Shown here: piece by piece, positions 46,505-59,516 of the stretch
Numbering within the stretch: position 1 is the stretch's first letter
How the letters are laid out: every line of letters begins with the position of its first letter
NCBI GenBank assembly: GCA_914767715.1
Contig: OU612067.1
Location: 12,899,001-12,963,000 of the forward strand
Reading direction: 5' to 3'
Length of the DNA: 64,000 nt
DNA from: Membranipora membranacea
Taxonomy: Eukaryota > Bryozoa > Gymnolaemata > Cheilostomatida > Membraniporidae
Position numbers and translations under genes: made by a program
Notes under the pieces: generated by a model
The model's database searches: none
What the model saw: the letters and a program-made list of their open reading frames with translations, nothing else
Told to the model about the DNA's origin: nothing

Positions 46505-48585
46505 TGGGTTATCAGAATACATTGAGTGCAGTACAAAGCTTATATTTACAGCATAGGGCAGTCTACAGCTTGCAGTAACACAAAAAGCCGTTTTTTTATT
46601 TTAGTTCATGTAAAATTTCAACAATCAATGTTCTATCAATGGTTCGAATAATTCAATAGTTCAATACTCAATTAAATATCCACTGCTAATGTATGGCCTC
46701 TATAATAGTCTTGACCTCATTGTTTTAGAAGTGCTTACTTTGCCTTCATATGTTTCAAATTCTATTGTTTGAAAATATATTCTCATTTGATCTCACACTG
46801 GTTTGATTTGCAGAATGTAAATTTGCGCTCAAGTGACAGTGATGAGTTGTGGATGAAAGATTTTCAAACAATTAGCATGGCAAACGCAGATATCAGGCCA
46901 GATTAAAGCTGTTCTGAATCCTTTTTATGTAAGTATTTTGCTCAATAAGCTGAGTTGATTATTTGGACAGGATGATGCACGGTTTGATTTGGCATATGTT
47001 GGCTGAGAAGAATAATTTTTTGATTTATATCACTTTCAAAATTAAGTGTTTGTGTTACCCCGATTAAAAGGAAGACAACTTCCTATTTTTTCCATTCTCT
47101 TTGTGTACTTATGTTTAATCAGGGAGGGTATATCCCGTCCTCTCTGGCTTAATCTAGATCTTATCTAATCATGTCAACAGCATTCAGTACCAGGTAGTGG
47201 GTGATGAGTGGAAGGATATTTGTGGTGCACTGTTTAATTGGAGCTCATAAAAGTGATTGACAAATTAAGCATTGTGTAAAACAAACTGCATGCCTTCACC
47301 TAAATTTTCACTTGTCGATATTTACGCTTTGGCTGCTAAGAAACACTCAGGTCACCTGTACTCAGTACCTAGCAGTTGGTTAGCGAGTAAGGCTGAGTGG
47401 TTTACTTGGATCTCATATTATCAGTTGTTAGACATTCTTATCTTATTAGCATATCATTAAAACAATTGACATTGCTATGTTCCTGAATATTCCCACATGT
47501 AATATTCACTCATGTTAGACAGTATAGTGTCTGCTTAGAGGCCTCATCAGTACATTCTGAAACATATATAGGATTCAATATTCAAGTACCATAAAGAGTA
47601 TAAAAGTCGGGATTTCTAGAGCTTCACATACTCACTGTTCTGCGCCATCACTGGATGTGGAACAAGTTAGGTTTACATTGCAGTTCAAACCTCTGGGGAC
47701 CACGAATTAAGCAGAGTTTGAATTAGGTGACATTAGAATGCATTAAGATCTTGCACCGAATTACCTTGTCGGAATTAACAGGAGTTTTGAATTGTCAAGT
47801 CTGAATTAACCAACTTACACTGTTTTTCCATTCATTATAATTCAGCCAGACTAGGACTATGAAGCTGAGTGTGTCGGTTGTACTTGTAAGAATATTAATG
47901 AGACATACTTGTCAGTGGCTTATGATTTCAGCTTTTGCAATACAACTCAGTTAATTCACCTTCTTAAATTCCATTTTATGAAGAGGAACTATTCCACCTT
48001 TTCACTACCTTCAGTTAATAAAATGCTGCAACAGCCTGATCTTTGTCATTACAAGAGCCATTTTTTATTTGTCAACCTGCCCTTTGGGACTGTTTTGTTG
48101 CAATGCTTTTGGAAGGGTTGCCAACATTGAGAAGTTAAAAAGTCTGAGTTTTGGCGACACTGTGCCAAGGAGCAATGCCTCCAGGGCGCGAAGCGCCTGA
48201 GCACAAGCAGCTGGGGGGTTTGGGGGGGGGGCTGTATGCCAACGGGGTTCGGAGCAGAAGCCTAGAGAGTAATTTAGGGCTCTACGGATGAGTTCCAGCA
48301 GGTTTTGATATTTATTTAAAGTCTAGAGTTTCCAGCGAATCATAAAACAAGAATTTGTAGCTGTAACCTGCCAGATGGTCACCGCCATGGACAGACACAA
48401 AAACATACAAAAACAGGAGTCGACAACACATATAAATAGCTTTACTTCTGATTGATGACAATATTCTGCTGCTATTTCCAGACTTGCGAACCTAATTTTT
48501 CCAAAATGCTCACAAAAATTTGCCAAACGATTAAAAAAGCTGACAAAAAAAACAGGGTGCCTTAAATGAGCAGAAGTTGCCCAAA
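46505..48585. other. Intergenic, one possible orphan exon
   Basis: Mostly featureless. At 46814-46906 a segment after 'ttgatttgcag' is open for 30 codons and ends in TAA. It could be a terminal exon, but no upstream partner was found. A G-rich stretch at about 48212-48232 (GGGGGG, TTT, then ten G) could form a quadruplex. A short GC hairpin ('gggcgcgaagcgcc') lies at about 48184. Confidence 0.35.
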
Positions 48586-51500
48586 ATTTTTTTATCGCTG
48601 TGTTGGGTAAATTTGCTTTTAACTCACCTCATGAGGAGGAGCAACTCCTACTCATCTCGGACCTGCAAACCGCTTGGCTCTGCGGCTTTTCATTCTCCTT
48701 CAGCGTCCGTTTTAATTAGGGTCACTTTTGCTAAAAAAACCGTGCCACACGGCAGCATTAAAAAATGAAAACTCTGTTGAATCTTTCTCAAACTTGGACC
48801 AGTTCAAGATCTTATCGGCCTTATTCAAAATCCAGAATAGTGGAATCCTCGGATTTATAGAGGGGTAATTAAGCTGACTTGAAATTTGCAAAATAATACC
48901 AAGGGCGGGTATCACGCTTTTTTTCGCTTGGATCAAAAAATAGATTTGCTTCTAACTCACCTCATGAGGAGGAGCAACACCTGTTTATCTCGAATCTGGA
49001 AAACTTTTGGCTCTGCGGCGTTTCATTCTCCGTCAGGGTCCGGGTTAATTAGGGTCACTTTTCCTAAAACAAAACCATGCCGTACGGCAACATTAAATAA
49101 TGAAAACTCTGTTCAATCTTTATCAAACTGAGACCAGTTCAAGCTCTTATCGGCGTCATTCAAAATCCAGAATATTGGAATCCTCGGATAAAAAGGGGGG
49201 TAAATAAGCTGACTTGAAATTTGCAAAATAATACCAAGGGTGGGTATCACGCTTTTTCTTCGCTCGGATCAAAAAATAGATTTGCTTCTAACCCACCTCA
49301 TGAGGAGGAGAAACTCCTGCTTATCTCGAATCTGCAAAGCGTTTGGCTCTGCGACTTTTCATTCTTTGTCAGCGTCCATTTTAATTAGGGGCACTTTTGC
49401 TAAAATAAAACATGCCAAACGACAGCATTGAAAAATTAAATCTCTGTTGAATTTTTATCAAACTCCGACCATTTCAAGCTCTTATTGGCCTTACTCAAAA
49501 TCCAGAATAGTGGAATCCCTGGAATAATATAGGGGGTAATTAGGCTGACTTGAAATTTGCCAAATAATACCAATACATTTCTCTCGGATCAAAAAATAGA
49601 GTTGCTCCTAACTCACCTCATGAGGAGGAGCAACTCCTGCTTTTCTCAAATCCGGAAACCTTTTGGCTCTGCGGCTTTTCATTCTCCGTCGGTGTTCGCT
49701 TTAATTAGGGTAACTTTTGCTAAAGAAAACATGCCGTATGGCAGCACCAAAAAATGAAAACTCTGTTCAGTCTTTATCAAATTCCGACCATTGGCTCTGC
49801 GGCTTTTCATTCTCCGTCAGTGTCCACATTAATTAGGGTCACTTTTGCTAAAAAAAAACATGCCAAACGACAGCATTGAAAAATTAAATCTCTGTTGGAT
49901 TCTTATCAAACTCCGACCAGTTCAAGCTCTTATTGACCTTACTCAAAATCCAGAATATCGGAATCCTCGGATTAACTGGTGGGTAATAACGCTGACTTGA
50001 AATTTCGAAAAATATACCAAGGGAGGGTATCACGCTTTTTTTTCGCTCAGATCAAAAAATAGATTTGCTTCCAACTCACCTCATAAGGAGGAGCAACTCC
50101 TGCTGATCTCAAATCTGCAAACCGTTTGGCTCTGCTGCTTTTCATTGTCCGTCAGCGTTCGTTTTAATTAGGGTCACTTTTGCCAAAAAAAAACATGCCA
50201 AACGGCAGCATTGAAAAATTAAATCTCTGTTCGATTCTTATCAAACTCCGACCAGTTAAAGCTCTTATTGGCCTTACTCAAAATCCAGAATATCGGAATC
50301 CTCGGATTAACTGGTGGGTAATAACGCTGACTTGAAATTTCGAAAAATATACCAAGGGAGGGTATCACGCTTTTTTTTCGCTCAGATCAAAAAATAGATT
50401 TGCTTCCAACTCACCTCATAAGGAGGAGCAACTCCTGCTGATCTCAAATCTGCAAACCGTTTGGCTCTGCTGCTTTTCATTGTCCGTCAGCGTTCGTTTT
50501 AATTAGGGTCACTTTTGCCAAAAAAAAACATGCCAAACGGCAGCATTGAAAAATTAAATCTCTGTTCGATTCTTATCAAACTCCGACCAGTTAAAGCTCT
50601 TATTGGCCTTACTCAAAATCCAGAATATCGGAATCCTCGGATTAACTGGTGGGTAATAACGCTGACTTGAAATTTCGAAAAATATACCAAGGGAGGGTAA
50701 CACGCTTTTTTTTTGCTCAGATCAAAAAATAGATTTGCTTTCAACTCACCTCATAAGGAGGAGCAACTCCTGCTGATCTCAAATCTGCAAACCGTTTGGC
50801 TCTGCTGCTTTTCATTGTCCGTCAGCGTTCGTTTTAATTAGGGTCACTTTTGCTAAAAAAAAACATGCCAAACGGCAGCATTGAAAAATTAAATCTCTGT
50901 TCGATTCTTATCAAACTCCGACCAGTTCAAGCTCTTATTGGCCTCACTCAAAATCCAGAATATCGGAATCCTCGGATTAACTGGTGGGTAATAACGCTGA
51001 CTTGAAATTTCGAAAAATATACCAAGGGAGGGTATCACGCTTTTTTTTCGCTCAGATCGAAAAATAGATTTGCTTTCAACTCACCTGATAAGGAGGAGCA
51101 ACTCCTGCTGATCTCAAATCTGCAAACCGTTTGGCTCTGCTGCTTTTCATTGTCCGTCAGCGTTCGTTTTAATTAGGGTCACTTTTGCTAAAAAAAAACA
51201 TGCCAAACGGCAGCATTGAAAAATTAAACCTCTGTTCGATTCTTATCAAACTCCGACCAGTTAAAGCTCTTATTGGCCTTACTCAAAATCCAGAATATCG
51301 GAATCCTCGGATTAACTGGTGGGTAATAACGCTGACTTGAAATTTCAAAAAATATACCAAGGGAGGGTATCACACTTTTTTTTCGCTCAGATCGAAAAAT
51401 AGATTTGCTTTCAACTCACCTCATAAGGAGGAGCAACTCCTGCTGATCTCAAATCTGCAAACCGTTTGGCTCTGCTGCTTTTCATTGTCCGTCAGCGTTC

Positions 51501-52127
51501 GTTTTAATTAGGGTCACTTTTGCTAAAAAAAAACATGCCAAACGGCAGCATTGAAAAATTAAATCTCTGTTCGATTCTTATCAAACTCCGACCAGTTCAA
51601 GCTCTTATTGGCCTCACTCAAAATCCAGAATATCGGAATCCTCGGATTAACTGGTGGGTAATAACGCTGACTTGAAATTTCGAAAAATATACATAGGGAG
51701 GGAGGGTATCACGCTTTTTTTTCGCTCAGATCAAAAAATAGATTTGCTTCCAACTAACCTCATAAGGGGGAGCAACTCCTGCTGATCTTAAATCTGCAAG
51801 CTGTTTGGCTCTGCTGCTTTTCATTCTCCGTCAGCTTTCGTTTTAATTAGGGTCACTTTTGCTAAAAAAAAACATGGCAAACGGCAGCATTGAAGAATTA
51901 AATCTCTGTTCGATTTTTATCAAACTCCGACCAGTTCAAGCTCCTATTGGCCTTACTCAAAATCCAGAATATCGGAATCCTCGGATTAACTGGTGGGTAA
52001 TAACGCTGACTTGAAATATGAAATATATACCGAGGGAGGGTATCACGCTTTTTTTTTGCTCAGATCAAAAAATAGATTTGCTTCCAACTCACCTCATAAG
52101 GGGGAGCAACTCCTGCTGATCTCAAAT

Positions 52128-52640
52128 AGTGATGGCCTCAGAACCTTCTATATAGCTAACATTAAGTCTATAATCTCCTACGCCTGCCCTGCATGGTATA
52201 ATCTATTATCAGACACCGATTAAACACGACTCGAGAGGATCCAGCGCTCTGCTACTCGGATTGTGCTGCCATTCTCTGACAACTACGAGCAGAGGCTGGA
52301 CCATCTAGCACTGCCACCCATCACATCATTCCTGCACACCACTTGCTGTGAACATTTCACTAGAATAGCTGACAACGATAATCACCCCTTGAACTCTCGT
52401 ATTAAAATAAACACAAACAGAACATCTGCTCGTAGAGCAAAAATAGATAAATATAGGCCATCCAAGTGTAGAACAACCAAAAGACAAAATACCTTTTTTG
52501 AATTTTATATGCAATTTTTTAACTAATGCAGCTCAGACTCCTTTTATTATTATTTTTCCATGTGAGTGCTGTACATTCGATGCTATCAATCTATCACAGG
52601 ATGGATATTAGAATTTAGGCAATTAACGAACTTCAAACTT
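52128..52640 (+). mobile_element. 5'-truncated LINE 3' end in satellite (copy 1)
   Basis: 513 bp encoding the C-terminal end of a LINE reverse-transcriptase protein (YACPAWYNLL, RLERIQRSATRIVLP, YEQRLDHLALPP), typical of CR1/L2/Jockey-like elements. A short 3' UTR follows, ending in a 'caaactt' repeat. It interrupts a monomer after 'ctcaaat', and the array resumes at 'caaaccg'. This copy has a TAA within 'SDTD-stop'. Confidence 0.8.
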
Positions 52641-55600
52641 CAAACCGTTTGGCTCTGCTGCTTTTCATTCTCCGTCAGCGTTCATTTTAATTAGGGTCAC
52701 TTTTGCTAAAAAAAAACATGCCAAACGGCAGCATTGAAAAATTAAATCTCTGTTCGATTTTTATCAAACTCCGACCAGTTCAAGCTCTGATTGGCCTTAC
52801 TCAAAATCCAGAATATCGGAATCCTCGGATTAACTGGTGGGTAATAACGCTGACTTGAAATTTCGAAAAATATACCAAGGGAGGGTATCACGCTTTTTTT
52901 TCGCTCAGATCAAAAAATAGATTTGCTTCCAACTCACCTCATAAGGAGGAGCAACTCCTGCTGATCTCAAATCTGCAAACCGTTTGGCTCTGCTGCTTTT
53001 CATTCTCTGTCAGCGTTCGTTTTAATTGGGGTCACTTTTGCTAAAAAAAAAAATGCCAAACGGCAGCATTGAAAAATTAAATCTCTGTTCGATTTTTATC
53101 AAGCTCCGACCAGTTCAAGCTCTTATTGGCCTTACTCAAAATCCAGAATATCGGAATCCTCGGATTAACTGGTGGGTAATAACGCTGACTTGGAATTTCG
53201 AAAAAATATACCAAGGGAGGGTATCACGCTTTTTTTTCGCTCAGATCAAAAAATAGATTTGCTTCCAACTCACCTCATAAGGAGGAGCAACACCTGCTGA
53301 TCTCAAATCTGCAAACCGTTTGGCTCTGCTGCTTTTCATTCTCCGTCAGCGTTCGTTTTAATTAGGGTCACTTTTGCAAAAAAAAAACATGCCAAACGGC
53401 AGCATTGAAAAATTAAATCTCTGTTCGGTTCTTATCAAACTCCGACCAGTTCAAGCTCTTATTGGCCTTACTCAAAATCCAGAATATCGGAATCCTCGGA
53501 TTAACTGGTGGGTAATAACGCTGACTTGAAATTTCGAAAAATATACCAAGGGAGGGTATCACGCTTTTTTTCGCTCAGATAAAAAAATAGATTCGCTTCC
53601 AACTCACCTCATAAGGAGGAGCAACTCCTGCTGATCTCAAATCTGCAAACCGTTTGGCTCTGCTGCTTTTCATTCTCCGTCAGCGTTCGTTTTAATTAGG
53701 GTCACTTTTGCAAAAAAAAAACATGCCAAACGGCAGCATTGAAAAATTAAATCTCTGTTCGGTTCTTATCAAACTCCGACCAGTTCAAGCTCTTATTGGC
53801 CTTACTCAAAATCCAGAATATCGGAATCCTCGGATTAACTGGTGGGTAATAACGCTGACTTGAAATTTCGAAAAATATACCAAGGGAGGGTATCACGCTT
53901 TTTTTCGCTCAGATAAAAAAATAGATTTGCTTCCAACCCACCTCATAAGGAGGAGCAACTCCTGCTGATCTCAAATCTGCAAACCGTTTGGCTCTGCTGC
54001 CTTTCATTCTCCGTCAGCGTTCGTTTTAATTAGGGTCACTTTTGCTAAAAAAAACATGCCAAACGGCAGCATTGAAAAATTAAATCTCTGTTCGAGTCTG
54101 ATCAAACTCCGACCAGTTCAAGCTCTTATTGGCCTTACTGAAAATCCAGAATATCGGGATCCTCGGATTAACTGGTGGGTAATAACGCTGACTTGAAATT
54201 TCGAAAAATATACCAAGGGAGGGTATCACGCTTTTTTTTCGCTCAGATCAAAAAATAGAGTTGCTTCCAACTAACCTCATAAGGGGGAGCAACTCCTGCT
54301 GATCTCAAATCTGCAAACCGTTTGGCTCTGCTGCTTTTCATTCTCCGTCAGCTTTCGTTTTAATTAGGGTCACTTTGGCTAAAAAAAAACATGGCAAACG
54401 GCAGCATTGAAAAATTAAATCTCTGTTCGATTTTTATCAAACTCCGACCAGTTCAAGCTCTTATTGGCCTTACTCAAAATCCAGAATATCGGAATCCTCG
54501 GATTAACTGGTGGGTAATAACGCTGACTTGAAATTTCGAAAAATATACCAAGGGAGGGTATCACGCTTTTTTTTTGCTCAGATCAAAAAATAGATTTGCT
54601 TCCAACTCACCTCATAAGAAGGAGCAACTCCTGCTGATCTCAAATCTGCAAACCGTTTGGCTCTGCTGCTTTTTATTCTCCGTCAGCGTTCGTTTTAATT
54701 AGGGTCACTTTTGCTAAAAAAAACATGCCAAACGGCAGCATTGAAAAATTAAATCTCTGTTCGATTCTTATCAAACTCCGACCAGTTCAAGCTCTTATTG
54801 GCCTTACTCAAAATCCAGAATATCGGAATCCTCGGATTAACTGTTGGGTAATAACGCTGACTTGAAATGTCGAAAAATATACCAAGGGAGGGCATCACGC
54901 TTTTGTTTCGCTCGGATCAAAAAATATATTCGCTTCCAACTCACCTCGTAAGGAAGAGCAACTCCTGCTGATCTCAAATCTGCAAACTGCTTGGCTCTGC
55001 TGCTTTTCATTGTCCGTCAGCGTTCGTTTTAATTAGGGTCACTTTTGCTAAAAAAAAACATGCCAAACGGCAGCATTGAAAAATTAAATCTCTGTTCGAT
55101 TCTTATCAAACTCCGACCAGTTCAAGCTCTTATTGGCCTTACTCAAAATCCAGAATATCGGATTCCTCGGATTAACTGGTGGGTAATAACGCTGACTTGA
55201 AATTTCGAAAAATATACCAAGGGAGGGTAACACGCTTTTTTTTCGCTCAGATCAAAAAATAGATTTGCTTCCAACTCACCTCATAAGGATGAGCAACTCC
55301 TGCTGATCTCAAATCTGCAAACCGTTTGGCTCTGCTGCTTTTCTTTCTCCGTCAGCGTTCGTTTTAATTAGGGTCACTTTTGCTAAAAAAAAACATGCCA
55401 AACGGCAGCATTGAAAAATTAAATCTCTGTTCGATTCTTATCAAACTCCGACCAGTTCAAGCTCTTATTGGCCTTACTCAAAATCCAGAATATCGGATTC
55501 CTCGGATTAACTGGTGGGTAATAACGCTGACTTGAAATTTCGAAAAATATACCAAGGGAGGGTAACACGCTTTTTTTTCGCTCAGATCAAAAAATAGATT

Positions 55601-58600
55601 TGCTTCCAACTCACCTCATAAGGAGGAGCAACTCCTGCTGATCTCAAATCTGCAAACCGTTTGGCTCTGCTGCTTTTCATTCTCCGTCAGCGTTCGTTTT
55701 AATTAGGGTCACTTTTGCTAAAAAAGAACGTGCCAAACAGCAGCATTGAAAAATTAAATCTCTGTTCGATTCTTATCAAACTCCGACCAGTTCAAGCTCT
55801 TATTGGCCTTACTCAAAATCCAGAATATCGGAATCCTCGGATTAACTGTTGGGTAATAACGCTGACTTGAAATTTCGAAAAATATACCAAGGGAGGGTAT
55901 CACGCTTTTTTTTCGCTCAGATCAAAAAATAGATTTGCTTCCAACTCACCTCATAAGGAGGAGCAACTCCTGCTGATCTCAAATCTGCAAACCGTTTGGC
56001 TCTGCTGCTTTTCATTGTCCGTCAGCGTTCGTTTTAATTAGGGTCACTTTTGCTAAAAAAAAACATGCCAAACGGCAGCATTGAAAAATTAAATCTCTGT
56101 TCGATTCTTATCAAACTCCGACCAGTTAAAGCTCTTATTGGCCTTACTCAAAATCCAGAATATCGGAATCCTCGGATTAACTGGTGGGTAATAAAGCTCA
56201 CTTGAAATTTCGAAAAATATACCAAGGGAGGGTAACACGCTTTTTTTTCGCTCAGATCAAAAAATAGATTTGCTTCCAACTCACCTCATAAGGAGGAGCA
56301 ACTCCTGCTGATCTCAAATCTGCAAACCGTTTGGCTCTGCTGCTTTTCATTCTCCGTCAGCGTTCGTTTTAATTAGGGTCACTTTTGCTAAAAAAAAACA
56401 TGCCAAACGGCAGCATTGAAAAATTAAATCTCTGTTCGATTCTTATCAAACTCCGACCAGTTCAAGCTCTTATTGGCCTTACTCAAAATCCAGAATATTG
56501 GATTCCTCGGATTAACTGGTGGGTAATAACGCTGACTTGAAATTTCGAAAAATATACATAGGGAGGGAGGGTATCACGCTTTTTTTTCGCTCAGATCAAA
56601 AAATAGATTTGCTTCCAACTAACCTCATAAGGGGGAGCAACTCCTGCTGATCTTAAATCTGCAAGCCGTTTGGCTCTGCTGCTTTTCATTCTCCGTCAGC
56701 TTTCGTTTTAATTAGGGTCACTTTTGCTAAAAAAAAACATGGCAAACGGCAGCATTGAAGAATTAAATCTCTGTTCGATTTTTATCAAACTCCGACCAGT
56801 TCAAGCTCTTATTGGCCTTACTCAAAATCCAGAATATCGGAATCCTCGGATTAACTGGTGGGTAAAAACGCTGACTTGAAATTTCGAAAAATATACCAAG
56901 GGAGGGTATCACGCTTTTTTTTTGCTCAGATCAAAAAATATATTTGCTTCCAACTCACCTCATAAGGAGGAGCAACTCCTGCTGATCTCAAATCTGCAAA
57001 CCGTTTGGCTCTGCTGCTTTTCATTGTCCGTCAGCGTTCGTTTTAATTAGGGTCACTTTTGCTAAAAAAAAACATGCTAAACGGCAGCATTGAAAAATTA
57101 AATCTCTGTTCGATTCTTATCAAACTCCGACCAGTTAAAGCTCTTATTGGCCTTACTCAAAATCCAGAATATCGGAATCCTCGGATTAACTGGTGGGTAA
57201 TAAAGCTGACTTGAAATTTCGAAAAATATACCAAGGGAGGGTAACACGCTTTTTTTTCGCTCAGATCAAAAAATAGATTTGCTTCCAACTCACCTCATAA
57301 GGAGGAGCAACTCCTGCTGATCTCAAATCTGCAAACCGTTTGGCTCTGCTGCTTTTCATTCTCCGTCAGCGTTCGTTTTAATTAGGGTCACTTTTGCTAA
57401 AAAAAAACATGCCGAACGGCAGCATTGAAAAATTAAATCTCTGTTCGATTCTTATCAAACTCCGACCAGTTCAAGCTCTTATTGGCCTTACTCAAAATCC
57501 AGAATATTGGATTCCTCGGATTAACTGGTGGGTAATAAAGCTGACTTAAAATTTCGAAAAATATACCAAGGGAGGGTATCACGCTTTTTTTTCGCTCAGA
57601 TCGAAAAATAGATTTGCTTTCAACTCACCTCATAAGGAGGAGCAACTCCTGCTGATCTCAAATCTGCAAACCGTTTGGCTCTGCTGCTTTTCATTGTCCG
57701 TCAGCGTTCGTTTTAATTATGGTCACTTTTGCTAAAAAAAAACATGCCAAACGGCAGCATTGAAAAATTAAATCTCTGTTCGATTCTTATCAAACTCCGA
57801 CCAGTTAAAGCTCTTATTGGCCTTACTCAAAATCCAGAATATCGGAATCCTCGGATTAACTGGTGGGTAATAAAGCTGACTTGAAATTTCGAAAAATATA
57901 CCAAGGGAGGGTAACACGCTTTTTTTTCGCTCAGATCAAAAAATAGATTTGCTTCCAACTCACCTCATAAGGAGGAGCAACTCCTGCTGATCTCAAATCT
58001 GCAAACCGTTTGGCTCTGCTGCTTTTCATTCTCCGTCAGCGTTCGTTTTAATTAGGGTCACTTTTGCTAAAAAAAAACATGCCAAACGGCAGCATTGAAA
58101 AATTAAATCTCTGTTCGATTCTTATCAAACTCCGACCAGTTCAAGCTCTTATTGGCCTTACTCAAAATCCAGAATATTGGATTCCTCGGATTAACTGGTG
58201 GGTAATAAAGCTGACTTAAAATTTCGAAAAATATACCAAGGGAGGGTATCACGCTTTTTTTTCGCTCAGATCGAAAAATAGATTTGCTTTCAACTCACCT
58301 CATAAGGAGGAGCAACTCCTGCTGATCTCAAATCTGCAAACCGTTTGGCTCTGCTGCTTTTCATTGTCCGTCAGCGTTCGTTTTAATTAGGGTCACTTTT
58401 GCTAAAAAAAAACATGCCAAACGGCAGCATTGAAATATTAAATCTCTGTTCGATTCTTATCAAACTCCGACCAGTTAAAGCTCTTATTGGCCTTACTCAA
58501 AATCCAGAATATCGGAATCCTCGGATTAACTGGTGGGTAATAACGCTGACTTGAAATTTCAAAAAATATACCAAGGGAGGGTATCACGCTTTTTTTTCGC

Positions 58601-59003
58601 TCAGATCGAAAAATAGATTTGCTTTCAACTCACCTCATAAGGAGGAGCAACTCCTGCTGATCTCAAATCTGCAAACCGTTTGGCTCTGCTGCTTTTCATA
58701 GTCCGTCAGCGTTCGTTTTAATTAGGGTCACTTTTGCTAAAAAAAAACATGCCAAACGGCAGCATTGAAAAATTAAATCTCTGTTCGATTCTTATCAAAC
58801 TCCGACCAGTTCAAGCTCTTATTGGCCTATCTCAAAATCCAGAATATCGGAATCCTCGGATTAACTGGTGGGTAATAACGCTGACTTGAAATTTCGAAAA
58901 ATATACCAAGGGAGGGTATCACGCTTTTTTTTTGCTCAGATCAAAAGATAGATTTGCTTCCAACTCACCTCATAAGGAGGAGCAACTCCTGCTGATCTCA
59001 AAT

Positions 59004-59516
59004 AGTGATGGCCTCAGAACCTTCTATATAGCTAACATTAAGTCTATAATCTCCTACGCCTGCCCTGCATGGTATAATCTATTATCAGACACTGATAAAA
59101 CACGACTCGAGAGGATCCAGCGCTCTGCTACTCGGATTGTGCTGCCATTCTCTGACAACTACGAGCAGAGGCTGGACCATCTAGCACTGCCACCCATCAC
59201 ATCATCCCTGCACACCACTTGCTGTGAACATTTCACTAGAATAGCTGACAACGATAATCACCCCTTGAACTCTCGTATTAAAATAAACACAAACAGAACA
59301 TCTGCTCGTAGAGCAAAAATAGATAAATATAGGCCATCCAAGTGTAGAACAACCAAAAGACAAAATACCTTTTTTGAATTTTATATGCAATTTTTTAACT
59401 AATGCAGCTCAGACTCCTTTTATTATTATTTTTCCATGTGAGTGCTGTACATTCGATGCTATCAATCTATCACAGGATGGATATTAGAATTTAGGCAATT
59501 AACGAACTTCAAACTT
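59004..59516 (+). mobile_element. LINE 3' end in satellite (copy 2)
   Basis: Same length, same left and right junctions as copy 1, and very few differences. Here the frame is intact from the satellite (58932) through to the LINE stop (59402), a chance fusion of 156 codons. The offset from copy 1 is 6,876 bp, which equals 513 plus 19 monomers of 335 within 2 bp. Confidence 0.8.

Noticed and set aside
58932-59402. A 156-codon gene in the satellite
   Set aside because: It is a LINE 3' end with satellite sequence read in frame by chance; the other copy carries a stop.
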